A stretch of 64,000 nucleotides of DNA. Origin: Enterobacter cancerogenus (GTDB lineage Bacteria > Pseudomonadota > Gammaproteobacteria > Enterobacterales > Enterobacteriaceae). The DNA lies in NCBI GenBank assembly GCA_000773965.1, contig JRUP01000014.1, forward strand, positions 310,001 through 374,000, read 5' to 3'. Position numbers and translations under genes: made by a program. The number at the start of each line of letters is the position of its first letter. Position 1 is the first letter of the stretch. A model generated the notes under the pieces. It searched no databases, had not been told where the DNA came from, and worked only from the letters and a program-made list of their open reading frames with translations. Below, piece after piece: positions 12,017 to 21,743 of this stretch.

Positions 12017-13095
12017 TACACCGTCCCCCGATGACGCAGAATAATACTCAGGAAGAATGGCACGCCAACCAGTGAAGTGACGATACCCACCGGAATGATC
12101 ACGCCTGGAATCAGGTTCTTCGACGCTACCGAGGCCAGTGACAGCACCAGTGCACCGACCAACGCACTGGCCGGTAGATAGTAGCGGTGATCTTCACCAA
12201 ACATCATGCGAGCGATGTGCGGTGCCACCAGGCCAATAAAGCCAATCGGCCCGACAAAAGCCACCGCCAGTGCGGAGAGAATACTGATGCGCAGCAGTGT
12301 GGCGAGGCGCAGACGGCGCACATCAATGCCAAAACTCACGGCACGGTCTTCACCGAGGCGCAGCGCGGTCAGTTTCCAGCTGCTGAGCATCGAGAATGGG
12401 ATCAGGATGGCGAAAGCTGCCGTGAGCACGCCGAGTTTTTCCCACGAAGCGCGCGCCAGGCTGCCCATGGTCCAGAACACCAGGCCCTGCAAGGTATCTT
12501 CACTGGCGATGAACTGCATCATCGAGACCAGCGCGTTGAAGGTGAACACCAGCGCGATGCCAAACAGCACCACACCTGAAGTGGACACTTTGGTCCAGCG
12601 CGTCACGCCATCCAGCATCAGTGCGGCAAACAGCGCAAACACAAAGGCGTTCGCCGAGATAAACCACTGGTCTGGCACACCGGGAATACCGATGCCGAGA
12701 ATAATGGCCAGCGCCGCGCCGAAAGCGGCTGCTGAAGAGACGCCGAGCGTAAACGGACTCGCCAACGGGTTATTGAGGATAGTTTGCATCTCAGCACCCG
12801 CCAGACCCAGCGAAAAGCCGACGACGACAGCCATCAACGCATAAGGTAAGCGGATATCCCAGACGATCACGCGCGTGCCCGCATCCACCGCATCAGGATG
12901 GGTGAGCGTTTGCCACAGGGTGTCGAGGGAGAGCCCCGCCGGGCCGAGAGTGAAATCAAGAATCACTGACGCCAGTATTGCCAGCACCAGTACGCCAATC
13001 AGCATCAGGCGCTGACGTAACACCTGACGATAACGCGTCATGGTATCGGCTTCGCGGTTATTTTCCGCCAGCAGCGCGGAATCCGTGGTCTGCAT
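12016..13095 (-). CDS. FecCD-family iron-chelate ABC transporter permease
   Basis: Inner-membrane permease of 359 residues, FecCD/BtuC family, with about ten transmembrane helices. The coupling-region motif IGFIGLVAPHIARMMFG and the family segment LGLAGAEMQTILNNPLASPFTLGVSSAAAFGA are in the usual places. About 40 charged residues precede the first helix. It is the first gene of a two-gene unit with the FecE-type ATPase, and a Fur-box-like sequence lies about 50 bases upstream of its start, so iron-repressed expression is likely. Substrate unknown: ferric siderophore is most likely, haem or cobalamin less so. Confidence 0.88.
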   Translation of the reverse strand: MQTTDSALLAENNREADTMTRYRQVLRQRLMLIGVLVLAILASVILDFTLGPAGLSLDTLWQTLTHPDAVDAGTRVIVWDIRLPYALMAVVVGFSLGLAGAEMQTILNNPLASPFTLGVSSAAAFGAALAIILGIGIPGVPDQWFISANAFVFALFAALMLDGVTRWTKVSTSGVVLFGIALVFTFNALVSMMQFIASEDTLQGLVFWTMGSLARASWEKLGVLTAAFAILIPFSMLSSWKLTALRLGEDRAVSFGIDVRRLRLATLLRISILSALAVAFVGPIGFIGLVAPHIARMMFGEDHRYYLPASALVGALVLSLASVASKNLIPGVIIPVGIVTSLVGVPFFLSIILRHRGTV

Positions 13096-13147
13096 TGTTC
13101 TACCTGTTTCTTATCGAAATCATAACGGCAGCCACAATAGTGCAGGT

Positions 13148-13166
13148 GATAATAATTATCAATTAT
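13148..13166. promoter_or_regulatory. Fur box upstream of the iron-chelate ABC genes
   Basis: GATAATAATTATCAATTAT agrees with the 19-bp Fur consensus at most positions (three hexamer repeats of the GATAAT/ATTATC type). It lies 53 bases upstream of the permease start codon. Confidence 0.75.
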
Positions 13167-13213
13167 ATCTGTATGACAAAGCCCAAAACGTTTTAACACG
13201 GTTCATCTTTGCC

Positions 13214-13247
13214 AAAAAAAACGCCGCTAGCCAAAGGTAGCGGCGTT
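13214..13247 (-). terminator. Rho-independent terminator of lysP
   Basis: On the minus strand, stem AACGCCGCTA/TAGCGGCGTT with an 8-base loop is followed by a run of T residues, beginning about 20 bases after the lysP stop. Confidence 0.9.
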
Positions 13248-13268
13248 ATGTCACCCACGTTTAACGCA

Positions 13269-14735
13269 TTACTCTTTAAACGTCGGGAATTCCATTTCGC
13301 TGTACTTCACGAAGCGCGAGCCACGTGCCAGCTTGTAACCGAGCCAAATCAGCAGGAACAGCGGAATGCCAATGTAGGTCGCCGCCACGCCATACCAGTC
13401 AATACGATCCGCCAGAAACGCCTGGTAGTTCTGACCCAGTGTAATAATCAGGCACAGCACGAAGGCGAAAATCGGACCGAGCGGGAAGAAGCCGGAACGG
13501 TATGGCAGAGCCGCTAAATCATGCCCTTGCGCCACGTAGCCGCGACGGAAGCGATAGTGGCTAATCGCAATACCCAGCCAGGCGATAAAGCCGGTCATGC
13601 CTGAGGTATTCAGCAACCACAGATAGACTTCCTGGTTGCCGAACTTCGAGCTCAGGAAGCACAAACCCGCTACCACGGTGGTGGCAATCAGGGCATTACG
13701 CGGCACACCGCCTTTCGACAGTTTGGCAAAAATACGTGGGGCTTTGCCTTCCTGCGCCAGGTTGAACAGCATGCGCGTTGAAGCGTACATGCCTGAGTTA
13801 CCCGCTGACAGCACCGCCGTCAGGATCACCGCGTTCATCACTGCCGCTGCCGACAGTAATCCGGCATTCTGGAACACCAGCGTGAACGGGCTGATGGCGA
13901 TATCGGTGACATCGTTATGCAGCAGTTTCGGATCGGTATACGGCAGAATCAAGCTGATAATCAGAATCGCAAAGATATAGAACAGCAGGATACGCCAGAA
14001 CACCTGACGCACGGCGCGTGGAATATTTTTCGCGGGGTCCTGCGATTCACCGGCTGCGATGCCGATCAACTCTGTACCCTGAAACGAGAAGCCGACAATC
14101 ATCGCCACGCCAATCATCGCGGCAAAACCGCCGGCAAAAGGTGCGTCGCCCACGGTCCAGTTATGCCAGCCGGCGTTTTCTGCACCGCGCATAATGCCGA
14201 CGATCATCAGCACACCCACCACGATAAAGATGATGACGGTGGCAACTTTGATCAGCGAGAACCAGTATTCCGCTTCGCCGAAGCCTTTGACGGAAATGTA
14301 GTTAAGCAGGAACATCAGACCAAGGAACAGCGCGCTCCAGATCCAGCCCGGCGTATCCGGGAACCAGTAGTTCATCACCAGTTGCGAGGCGACGAGATCA
14401 ACGGCGATGGTGACCGCCCAGTTGTACCAGTAGTTCCAGCCCAGCGCGAAGCCGAAGCCTTCTTCAACGTATTTAGAGCCGTAGGTGGCGAAGGAGCCAG
14501 AAACCGGCATAAACGCCGCCAGTTCGCCGAGGCTGGTCATCAGGAAGTAAACCATCAGGCCAATCAGCGCGTAAGAGAGTAATGCGCCACCGGGACCTGC
14601 CTGAGAAATGGTGGCACCCGAGGCGACAAACAGGCCGGTACCGATGGAACCGCCGATGGCGATCATGGTGAGATGGCGCGCTTTTAATTCACGGCGCAGC
14701 CCAGGTTGTTGTGTTGTTTTTGAGTCATTATGCAT
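13269..14735 (-). CDS. lysP: Lysine-specific permease LysP
   Basis: Proton-coupled lysine importer of the amino acid-polyamine-organocation superfamily; in E. coli it also acts as lysine co-sensor for CadC. 488 residues with twelve predicted helices. The N-terminal signature TMIAIGGSIGTGLFVASG and the segment FSFQGTELIGIAAGESQDP are almost identical to E. coli LysP, as is the C-terminal SRFVKYSEMEFP region. The start MHNDSKTTQQPGLRRELKARH fits the family. It is followed by its own terminator and is next to yeiE as in E. coli. Confidence 0.97.
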   Translation of the reverse strand: MHNDSKTTQQPGLRRELKARHLTMIAIGGSIGTGLFVASGATISQAGPGGALLSYALIGLMVYFLMTSLGELAAFMPVSGSFATYGSKYVEEGFGFALGWNYWYNWAVTIAVDLVASQLVMNYWFPDTPGWIWSALFLGLMFLLNYISVKGFGEAEYWFSLIKVATVIIFIVVGVLMIVGIMRGAENAGWHNWTVGDAPFAGGFAAMIGVAMIVGFSFQGTELIGIAAGESQDPAKNIPRAVRQVFWRILLFYIFAILIISLILPYTDPKLLHNDVTDIAISPFTLVFQNAGLLSAAAVMNAVILTAVLSAGNSGMYASTRMLFNLAQEGKAPRIFAKLSKGGVPRNALIATTVVAGLCFLSSKFGNQEVYLWLLNTSGMTGFIAWLGIAISHYRFRRGYVAQGHDLAALPYRSGFFPLGPIFAFVLCLIITLGQNYQAFLADRIDWYGVAATYIGIPLFLLIWLGYKLARGSRFVKYSEMEFPTFKE

Positions 14736-14872
14736 GTGTAAACGCTATGCTGGATAAAAATAAGGCGCGATTGTAGCAGCTAACCCCAGGCTGTATAGCA
14801 TTCACGTCGGGTTATTAGTTACCTTCATAATCGGCGCGAAATTATTAGCCGTTTACGTTATGACAGCCGCGA

Positions 14873-15739
14873 TTACTCGCGGCAATAGGAGAGAAATCGA
14901 CTTAGCGCTTTCGACAAATGCTTCTGCCGATGATGAATGCGATACAGCGTGCGCGTCAGGCGTGGTAAGGGTACAGCCACTTCCACCAGCGTGCCCGCCT
15001 CCAGCAGATCGCTGATCACCCGGCGCGATAAACAGCTGATGCCCATGCCGTGACGCACCGCATGTTTGATTGCCTCAGAATTGCCCAGCTCCATGCCGAG
15101 TTGAAACTGCGGCAGGTGAGACAACAGCAGGTAATCGACAATTTCACGCGTGCCCGAACCGCGCTCACGCAGGATCCAGGGCGCGGCCGCCAGTGATGCC
15201 AGCGTGATCGGCTGTTGCAGGATCTCAGCATCAGGCGCGGCAAACACCACCAGTTCATCTTCCAGCCATGCTTCGCTAACGATATCCGGCTCGTGACAAG
15301 GCCCTTCAATCAGGCCGATATCCACACGGAAATCCGCTACTGCGTTAATCGCATCCTGGCTGTTGCCAACGCTAAGTTCGAGCGGCAGCGTGGGGAAGTC
15401 ACGACGATAGGCGGCGATCATCCCCGGCAGTAAGTAGTTGCCAATGGTGCTACTGGCAAACAGACGAATGGCGCCATTATCCTCTTTAAACAGCTGTTCG
15501 ATCTCGCCGGCCTGTTCCAGCAATCCGACCGCGCGTGGATAGAGCAAACGACCATGCTCGTTCAGGGCCAGTCGTTTGCCGACACGATCGAACAGTTGCA
15601 CCCCGAGCTGGTTTTCCAAATCGGCCAGCGCCGCACTCACTGCTGATTGTGACAGGGCCAGCACCTGCGAGGCCTGGGTGGTTGAACCGCTTTTCAACAC
15701 TTCGGTAAAGACTTCAATCTGACGCAGCGTGATATGCAT
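14873..15739 (-). CDS. yeiE: LysR-family regulator YeiE
   Basis: Transcription regulator of 288 residues. N-terminal helix-turn-helix ([20 protein letters not shown], then [20 protein letters not shown]) and C-terminal effector domain, including [12 protein letters not shown], a ligand-loop pattern seen in CysB/CbbR-like members that bind small anions. YeiE homologues in enterobacteria have been linked to sulfite response and flagellar control; whether that applies here is inference. It is separated from lysP by 137 bases and the downstream YkvA-type gene ends at its start, with nine bases between them. Confidence 0.92.
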   Translation of the reverse strand: MHITLRQIEVFTEVLKSGSTTQASQVLALSQSAVSAALADLENQLGVQLFDRVGKRLALNEHGRLLYPRAVGLLEQAGEIEQLFKEDNGAIRLFASSTIGNYLLPGMIAAYRRDFPTLPLELSVGNSQDAINAVADFRVDIGLIEGPCHEPDIVSEAWLEDELVVFAAPDAEILQQPITLASLAAAPWILRERGSGTREIVDYLLLSHLPQFQLGMELGNSEAIKHAVRHGMGISCLSRRVISDLLEAGTLVEVAVPLPRLTRTLYRIHHRQKHLSKALSRFLSYCRE

Positions 15740-15748
15740 GCGCCCTCC

Positions 15749-16126
15749 TCACATTGCGTAACGCTTCACAAGATAAGCCACCACCGCTAACCAGACGATC
15801 ACCGTCAGGAAGAATCCTGCCCAGCTGACAATCTTTTTGCCGCGTGCCCGCTGGACATCAGCCCGTTCTGCGCTGCTGATGCGAATTTCACGCGGGAGCA
15901 AACGCAGCAGGATGATCACGCCCAGCGGGACGATAATGGCGTCGTCGAGTAAGCCGATAATAGGAATGAAATCAGGAATGAGATCGATGGGGCTGAGTGC
16001 ATAGGCGACAATGCCAAATGCCAGCAGCTTAAACCACCAGGGGGTGCGCGGATCGCGGCAGGCAAACCACAGCGTGAGCACATCGCGTTTAATTAAGCGT
16101 GCCCAGCGGCGCAAGCGCTTCAACAT
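15749..16126 (-). CDS. YkvA/DUF1232-family small membrane protein
   Basis: Small membrane protein of 125 residues. It contains the DUF1232 core WWFKLLAFGIVAYALSPIDL followed by IPDFIPIIGLLDDAIIVPLG, and ends with a second hydrophobic segment (AGFFLTVIVWLAVVAYLV). The family's biochemical function is unknown. It is nine bases upstream of yeiE in the same direction, so they are probably co-transcribed. E. coli has yeiH rather than this gene near yeiE, making this a lineage-specific neighbour. Confidence 0.85.
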   Translation of the reverse strand: MLKRLRRWARLIKRDVLTLWFACRDPRTPWWFKLLAFGIVAYALSPIDLIPDFIPIIGLLDDAIIVPLGVIILLRLLPREIRISSAERADVQRARGKKIVSWAGFFLTVIVWLAVVAYLVKRYAM

Positions 16127-16246
16127 CCCGACTCTTCCTTATTAGTTATACTGGTCAATGGACAATATATTACCAATTTAACTTTTAAACCAGTCAGGTT
16201 TAGGCGCAGGCAAGCAGCCGCCAGGAGATTGTCGGCGGAGTGTGTG

Positions 16247-16588
16247 TCAGGCTTTCATACCGATCAGTTCTTCCAGTTCTGTGTCACAGGCCGTGAACTC
16301 ATCGGTAATGGTGCGAATCAGCCAGTCCTGATAGCCAAAGTTTTCCCGGCGGGAATAAAGGCATTCAGAGCGGTACAACTTTTTCGGATCGCTGGTATTG
16401 ACTCCATAACGATAAAAATGGACCAGCGAATTGTCGGTATCAGGCACAGCAAGCGTGAATCCGACTGCGCCGTTTCCATTATAAAAAAGGGTGACTGAGT
16501 CGGTTTTACCTAAAGTTAATTTATGGATTACGTTGAATTTTTCATGCTGTAAAGCGGTATCCAAAGTACTTCTATAAGCTGTTTTCAT
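16247..16588 (-). CDS. Hypothetical protein, not recognised
   Basis: Reading frame of 113 codons that I do not recognise. The product is soluble-looking, mildly acidic at its C-terminus (DEFTACDTELEELIGMKA), without signal peptide or membrane segment; the centre is rich in aromatic residues (LVHFYRYGVN, LYRSECLYSRRENFGYQDW). The upstream 60 bases are very AT-rich, with two direct copies of TTAACTATA on the coding strand, so a promoter is plausible. It has lower GC than its neighbours and stands alone between the YkvA gene and nfo, where E. coli has other genes. Coding status is likely but not certain. Confidence 0.6.
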   Translation of the reverse strand: MKTAYRSTLDTALQHEKFNVIHKLTLGKTDSVTLFYNGNGAVGFTLAVPDTDNSLVHFYRYGVNTSDPKKLYRSECLYSRRENFGYQDWLIRTITDEFTACDTELEELIGMKA

Positions 16589-16633
16589 GGTTATAGTTAA
16601 AAGTTTCTAATTTGTTAAACTATAGTTAACCAG

Positions 16634-16665
16634 AAAAAAAGCGCACCTGCTAACTTTGGTAGGTG
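16634..16665 (-). terminator. Orphan terminator-like hairpin upstream of the 16247 gene
   Basis: On the minus strand, stem CACCTAC/GCAGGTG (one G-U pair) is followed a few bases later by seven T residues. It lies 5' of the hypothetical gene at 16247-16588 and no minus-strand gene ends here, so it may terminate a short leader or antisense RNA. Confidence 0.45.
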
Positions 16666-16793
16666 TGTTCATCTTTTGGATAAGTGTTTACCCGTGCCGT
16701 TTTTCTCCCCACGAGCGATGCAACATTTCATGGCGGTAGCGCATCCGCTATGATGTGCCCTTTGCAGCAGCAATCGCCAACCAGGAGAGCGGC

Positions 16794-17639
16794 ATGAAAT
16801 ATATCGGCGCACACGTCAGTGCATCAGGCGGCGTAGACCAGGCAGTTATCCGTGCCCACGAACTCGAAGCCACAGCCTTTGCGCTGTTCACCAAAAATCA
16901 GCGCCAGTGGAAAGCCGCCCCGCTTTCAGGTGAAGTGATTGATGCCTTCAAAACCGCCTGTGAGAAATACAACTTCACTTCCGCGCAGATTTTGCCGCAT
17001 GACAGCTACCTGATTAACCTTGGCCATCCGGTGATGGATGCGCTGGAGAAATCCCGAGAGGCGTTTCTTGATGAGATGCAGCGCGCCGAGCAATTGGGGC
17101 TGACATTGCTGAATTTCCACCCTGGCAGCCATTTGAAGCAGATTGAAGAAGAGGCGTGCCTGAAGCGCATCGCCGAATCGATCAATATCGCGCTGGATAA
17201 GACCCAGAACGTGGTGGCAGTGATTGAGAATACCGCCGGTCAGGGCAGCAACCTTGGCTTCCGTTTCGAACATCTCGCCACCATTATTGAGCACGTCGAA
17301 GATAAATCTCGCGTCGGCGTGTGTATCGATACCTGCCATGCATTTGCTGGCGGCTACGATCTGCGGACAGAAGAAGCCTGCGTGGAGACCTTTGCCGAAT
17401 TCGAACGCATCGTTGGTTTCCAGTTCCTGCGCGGCATGCACCTGAATGACGCCAAAAGCACGCTCGGCAGCCGCGTGGATCGCCATCACAGCTTAGGTGA
17501 AGGCAACATTGGCAAGACGGTGTTTAGCTGGCTGATGAAGGATAAGCGCTTTGATGGCATCCCGATGATTCTGGAAACCATCAATCCGGATATCTGGAAA
17601 GATGAGATTGCGTGGCTGAAGTCGGAACAACAGGCGTAA
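16794..17639 (+). CDS. nfo: Endonuclease IV (AP endonuclease Nfo)
   Basis: Zinc-dependent apurinic/apyrimidinic endonuclease of base excision repair, removing 3' blocking groups and cutting at abasic sites. Start at 16794 ([20 protein letters not shown]) gives 281 residues, matching the E. coli N-terminus, with CAGGAGAGC as ribosome site; a longer upstream frame is unsupported. TIM-barrel metal-ligand regions are visible: [45 protein letters not shown] and ILETINP. In E. coli nfo belongs to the SoxRS regulon; I did not find a convincing SoxS box here. Confidence 0.97.
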   Translation: MKYIGAHVSASGGVDQAVIRAHELEATAFALFTKNQRQWKAAPLSGEVIDAFKTACEKYNFTSAQILPHDSYLINLGHPVMDALEKSREAFLDEMQRAEQLGLTLLNFHPGSHLKQIEEEACLKRIAESINIALDKTQNVVAVIENTAGQGSNLGFRFEHLATIIEHVEDKSRVGVCIDTCHAFAGGYDLRTEEACVETFAEFERIVGFQFLRGMHLNDAKSTLGSRVDRHHSLGEGNIGKTVFSWLMKDKRFDGIPMILETINPDIWKDEIAWLKSEQQA

Positions 17640-17649
17640 AACAGACAGC

Positions 17650-17675
17650 AAAAAGGGAGCCGCAGCTCCCTTTTT
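17650..17675. terminator. Bidirectional terminator between nfo and fruA
   Basis: Stem GGGAGC/GCTCCC with a 4-base loop, flanked by A residues on the left and T residues on the right, so it can serve both nfo (plus) and fruBKA (minus). Confidence 0.88.
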
Positions 17676-17690
17676 CTTATCCCGTGAAAA

Positions 17691-19385
17691 TTACGCGGCT
17701 TTCGCCAGCTCTTCTTCCGGACGTTTCAGAATCGCGTAACCGAGGCCAGCCACTGCGGTACCAATCACAATCGACATCAGATAACCCAGCACCGGGGTGA
17801 TTGCACCCGGGATCAGCAGTACAAACAGACCACCGTGAGGTGCCATCAGTTTCGCGCCAACCAACATGGATACCGCGCCAGTGATTGCACCGCCGACGAT
17901 GCAGCAAGGCAGCACACGCATAGGGTCACGCGCCGCAAACGGAATTGCACCTTCAGAGATGAAGCACAAGCCGAGCACCAGTGCCGCTTTGCCCCCTTCC
18001 TGCTGACCTTTGTTGAACTTACGACGTGCAACAATTGTTGCCAGGCCCATCGCTAACGGTGGCACCATACCGGCGGCCATGATCGCGGCCATCGGCGCAT
18101 AGGTTTGCGAACTCAGCAGGCCGACACCGAAGGCGTACGCCACTTTGTTTACCGGACCACCCATGTCGGTACACATCATGCCACCAAGGATCGCGCCCAG
18201 CAGTACCGCATTGGCGGTGCCCATGTTCGCCAGCCAGTGCGTCAGACCGCTCATGATGCCCGCAACAGGTTTACCCACCACGTAAATCATCAGCAGGCCG
18301 GTAATTAAACTCGCTACCAGCGGAATGATCAGGATCGGTTTTAACGCTTCCATACTTTGCGGCAGTTTAACTTTGCTGCTCAGCATCTTCGCGGCGTAAC
18401 CGGCAATGAAGCCAGCGATGATACCGCCAAGGAAACCGGCGTTAATGCTGGTAGCGATCATACCGCCAATCAGACCCGGAGTCAGACCCGGACGGTCGGC
18501 AATCGAGAAAGCAATAAAGCCGGCCAGTACCGGTACCATCAGCGCGAAGGCACTGCCGCCACCGATCTGCATCAGCGCAGCCGCTAAGGTGCCCTGCTCT
18601 TTAAATGCGGTGATACCAAAGGCGAAGGAGAGCGCGATGCTCAAACCACCTGCTACCACCATCGGCAGCATGTAGGACACGCCGGTCAGCAGGTGGCGAT
18701 AAGCACCGGCTTTCTCTTTACTGTCGCTTTGGGTGCTGGCAGACGCGTTGCCGCTCGGTTGATAGGTTTTGGCTTCAACTTGCGCTTTATCCAGTTCCTG
18801 CGCGGTTTTCTTCAACGCCAGGCTGGTTGAGGTGCGATACATCGGCTTGCCAGCGAACTTCGCCAGGTCCACATCAATATCCGCCGCCACGATCACCAGA
18901 TCGGCCGCCGCCACCTCTTCAGGGGTGATGGCATTACCTGCGCCCACGGAACCGCGGGTTTCGACTTTCACCCACCAGCCGCGTTTAGTGGCTTCTGCCT
19001 GAATCGCCTCAGCCGCCATAAAGGTGTGCGCTACGCCGGTTGGGCAAGCGGTAACCGCGACAATGCGTTTCTGACCGGTGCTCTGAGCGGCAGCGGGTGC
19101 TGCAACCGCCGTAGCCGATTGCCAAACTTTGGCACTGGCTTTAGCCTGATTAATAGCCGCCAGCGGATCGCGCAGCGCCTGCTGCACATCGACCAGCGCC
19201 ACAGATTTGCCTGCCAGCTGTGCATCGTTCGGCACAGCATGGCCAGCAACCAATACCAGTTCAGCATCGGCCGCGTTGTCGGTCAGCGTCAGGCCAGCCT
19301 GTGCAGCGGTTGCGCGCAGACGTTCTAAAGCCAGATGTCCTGATGCCAGTCCCAGTGAAGAATCTTTTATCAGCAGCGTTTTCAT
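17691..19385 (-). CDS. fruA: Fructose-specific PTS enzyme IIB'BC
   Basis: Membrane component that imports fructose and phosphorylates it to fructose 1-phosphate using phosphate from FruB. 564 residues: an N-terminal degenerate IIB' domain (1-100), a functional IIB domain with phospho-acceptor C114 in VTACPTGVAHTFMAAEA, an Ala/Ser-rich linker (about 215-230), and the IIC membrane domain with GGPVNKVAYAFGVG and FISEGAIPFAARDP motifs. It is the last gene of fruBKA, 16 bases after fruK, and followed by a bidirectional terminator. Confidence 0.97.
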   Translation of the reverse strand: MKTLLIKDSSLGLASGHLALERLRATAAQAGLTLTDNAADAELVLVAGHAVPNDAQLAGKSVALVDVQQALRDPLAAINQAKASAKVWQSATAVAAPAAAQSTGQKRIVAVTACPTGVAHTFMAAEAIQAEATKRGWWVKVETRGSVGAGNAITPEEVAAADLVIVAADIDVDLAKFAGKPMYRTSTSLALKKTAQELDKAQVEAKTYQPSGNASASTQSDSKEKAGAYRHLLTGVSYMLPMVVAGGLSIALSFAFGITAFKEQGTLAAALMQIGGGSAFALMVPVLAGFIAFSIADRPGLTPGLIGGMIATSINAGFLGGIIAGFIAGYAAKMLSSKVKLPQSMEALKPILIIPLVASLITGLLMIYVVGKPVAGIMSGLTHWLANMGTANAVLLGAILGGMMCTDMGGPVNKVAYAFGVGLLSSQTYAPMAAIMAAGMVPPLAMGLATIVARRKFNKGQQEGGKAALVLGLCFISEGAIPFAARDPMRVLPCCIVGGAITGAVSMLVGAKLMAPHGGLFVLLIPGAITPVLGYLMSIVIGTAVAGLGYAILKRPEEELAKAA

Positions 19386-19401
19386 TATCGCTCTCCTGCT
19401 G

Positions 19402-20340
19402 TTAGTTAACGGGTTTTAAGTCGACGCGCGCCATCATCGCGGCCAACTGGGTACGATCGGTCACACCAACGTTGCTCTGGCTCACCGCCATGGCAGCCAC
19501 TGCGGTAGCCAGACGCAAGGTATGCTCGCTGGATTCACGCATCAGCAGCCCGTAAATCAGGCCGCCGACCATTGAATCTCCCGCGCCCACGGTGCTGACC
19601 ACTTCACAGGCTGGTGGTTTGGCAATCCATTCGCCAGAGGCGTTGACCCACAGTGCGCCTTCCGCACCAAGGGAAATCACCACATGGGCAATGCCCTGCT
19701 CACGCAGTTCATGCGCGGCTTCGATCACATCCTGCAAGGTTGGCAGTTTGCGATCGGCCCAGATTTCCAGTTCACGACGGTTCGGCTTCACCAGCCACGG
19801 CGCGGCTTTTAGTCCCGCCACCAGCGCTTCACGACTGCTGTCGAAAATAATGCACGGACATAGAGTGCGCAGATCGCTCATCCATTTGGTGAACGCTTCG
19901 GGCGCCACGCCTGCGGGCAAACTGCCGCTGACGCATACCATGTCGAACTGTCCCAGCCAGGTCAGGGAATCGGCAGTGAAGCGATCCCAGTCCTGCGCGG
20001 TGACGTTAAAGCCAGAGAAATTCAGGTCGGTGACTTCACCGTCTTTTTCCGTCAGCTTGACGTTGATGCGGGTACGGCCCTGCACCACCTGAAAACGGTT
20101 GGCGATACCCAGCTCGCTAAATAGCTGCTGGAAGCCATCCTGGTTCTCTTTGCCGAGGAATCCACCGACGGTGACGTCGATACCCAGGTCTTTCAGCACC
20201 TTGGCAACGTTGATGCCTTTACCCGCCGCGTGCAGACCGGTGGTTTTCACCAGGTTAACTTCGCCACGTTCGATTTCTGGCGTATAGCCCACCAGATCGT
20301 AAGCGGGATTCAATGTGATTGTGGCTACGCGGCGGCTCAT
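19402..20340 (-). CDS. fruK: 1-phosphofructokinase
   Basis: PfkB-family sugar kinase converting fructose 1-phosphate and ATP to fructose 1,6-bisphosphate; fructose 1-phosphate is also the inducer that removes Cra. 312 residues, beginning [19 protein letters not shown]. The family signatures are the [10 protein letters not shown] region near residue 40 and the C-terminal [18 protein letters not shown] with the catalytic Asp. Its ATG overlaps the fruB stop by four bases (ATGA), indicating coupled translation. Confidence 0.97.
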   Translation of the reverse strand: MSRRVATITLNPAYDLVGYTPEIERGEVNLVKTTGLHAAGKGINVAKVLKDLGIDVTVGGFLGKENQDGFQQLFSELGIANRFQVVQGRTRINVKLTEKDGEVTDLNFSGFNVTAQDWDRFTADSLTWLGQFDMVCVSGSLPAGVAPEAFTKWMSDLRTLCPCIIFDSSREALVAGLKAAPWLVKPNRRELEIWADRKLPTLQDVIEAAHELREQGIAHVVISLGAEGALWVNASGEWIAKPPACEVVSTVGAGDSMVGGLIYGLLMRESSEHTLRLATAVAAMAVSQSNVGVTDRTQLAAMMARVDLKPVN

Positions 20341-21467
20341 GCGACCCCCTCGCCCAGGCCAGAATTGATGGCCTCTTCGATGGCATTCAGCGCCTGCTGT
20401 GCATCTTCACCGCTGGCGGTAAAGCGCAGGCGATGGCCTTTTTTCACGCCCAGCGCGACAACTTTCATCAGGCTGCGTCCGTTGGCCGGTTTGCCGCTGC
20501 CGTCAAGATTGGTGACGGTGATGTCACTGTTGAACTGTTTAATGACCGTAACCAGCGCAGTACCCGGACGTGCGTGCAGTCCGTGCTCGTTACGGATAGT
20601 AAATTCAGCCACCAGTTGATCCGCACTTTCGTCCACTTCACTGGTCAGCAGCGCGAGGATGCCCGCCGCATCGGCTTTCAGCAGACGTTCAGCTTTATTG
20701 CTCAGCAGCAGATTGCTCAGATAACCCAGCACTTCCAGCGGACGATCGTCCGTGGCGGCCACGGTCAACAGCAGCGCCACATTTTCGCCCTGATGCACGA
20801 ATGGCGTGGCGGTACGGCTGACTGCAATGGCGCTACCAAGGTTGCCATTGGCGCTGTCACTCAGCCAGATGCCCTGTCCGAGGCTCAGCGGCGTACGCGA
20901 AACCGCATCCGCCACAAACGCCGCTTCAACAGCTCCTGCTGCCTGTAAACGTCCAGCGTTCAGCGCCTGCAAGGTGATGAGATCGCTGGCTGCAACGTCA
21001 ACCGCAATCAGCGAAGTATCGAATTTGAACTCAGCCGCCTGCTTTTCACCCATCAGGATGGCACGGAGATCTTCGGCTGAAGCGGTTTTCAACTGCTCTG
21101 CGATACTGTCATCGCTCAATACGTGAGTCAGCTGGCGCAGCAGCGCAAGATGTTCATCAGATTTTGCCGCGATACCGATGGCGACATAAGCCGTTTGCCC
21201 GTCACCCCACTCCACGCCCTGCGGGAACTGGTAAACCTGTACGCCGGTCTTCAGCACCATATCGCGCGTATCGGTGGTGCCATGTGGAATGGCAATACCA
21301 TTACCCAGGAAAGTGGTGGTCTGCTGTTCGCGCGCCAGCATGCCGTTAACGTAGCCTTCCGACACATTACCGGCTGCGGTTAACGCAGCGGCAACCTGAC
21401 GGATAGCCTCTTCTTTATTTTGTGCACTGGCACCGGTATGGATGGCCTGAACGTCGAGCTGGAACAT
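20337..21467 (-). CDS. fruB: Fructose PTS diphosphoryl transfer protein (IIA-FPr)
   Basis: Carries phosphate from enzyme I to FruA. 376 residues: IIA domain with active H62 in [11 protein letters not shown], a central receiver-like M domain (about 150-280), and a C-terminal HPr-like FPr domain with active H298 in [14 protein letters not shown] and the regulatory-serine region [12 protein letters not shown]. First gene of fruBKA. Two Cra operators lie upstream (21490 and 21556), matching the E. coli fru promoter, where Cra represses and fructose 1-phosphate induces. Confidence 0.97.
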   Translation of the reverse strand: MFQLDVQAIHTGASAQNKEEAIRQVAAALTAAGNVSEGYVNGMLAREQQTTTFLGNGIAIPHGTTDTRDMVLKTGVQVYQFPQGVEWGDGQTAYVAIGIAAKSDEHLALLRQLTHVLSDDSIAEQLKTASAEDLRAILMGEKQAAEFKFDTSLIAVDVAASDLITLQALNAGRLQAAGAVEAAFVADAVSRTPLSLGQGIWLSDSANGNLGSAIAVSRTATPFVHQGENVALLLTVAATDDRPLEVLGYLSNLLLSNKAERLLKADAAGILALLTSEVDESADQLVAEFTIRNEHGLHARPGTALVTVIKQFNSDITVTNLDGSGKPANGRSLMKVVALGVKKGHRLRFTASGEDAQQALNAIEEAINSGLGEGVA

Positions 21468-21489
21468 ATTTCTCCTCGCTTGCTGAAAT

Positions 21490-21503
21490 TGAATCGTTTC
21501 AGC
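21490..21503. promoter_or_regulatory. Cra (FruR) operator, promoter-proximal
   Basis: Reads GCTGAAACGATTCA on the minus strand, a close match to the Cra consensus GCTGAAWCGWTTCAGC. It lies 23 bases upstream of the fruB start and would block transcription. Confidence 0.85.
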
Positions 21504-21555
21504 TTAATGGCGAAAAATTACGCTGTACTTCTCGGGGGTTACCGAGAGGACAACG

Positions 21556-21569
21556 CTGAAACGTTTCAG
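21556..21569. promoter_or_regulatory. Cra (FruR) operator, distal, perfect palindrome
   Basis: CTGAAACGTTTCAG is a perfect palindrome and an ideal Cra site. Centred about 66 bases from the proximal operator, it reproduces the two-operator arrangement of E. coli fruBKA. Confidence 0.9.
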
Positions 21570-21743
21570 GGAATATGGTACAGCATGCGAAAGCAGGCAA
21601 GAAAATGCGCGATCGGCGTAGCAGATTTTTGATGTTCCGCACACTTCAGATCGGATTTAAGATTTTTCAGGCCTGTACGGCTGACGTCATTGCTGTAACG
21701 CATGGGTCACATAAGGCAAATTCTTCAGCACCGCGTCAGCAGT

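Noticed and set aside
13917..14582. 221-codon plus-strand frame
   Set aside because: Antisense to lysP; Asp/His/Arg-rich product is characteristic of a shadow frame.
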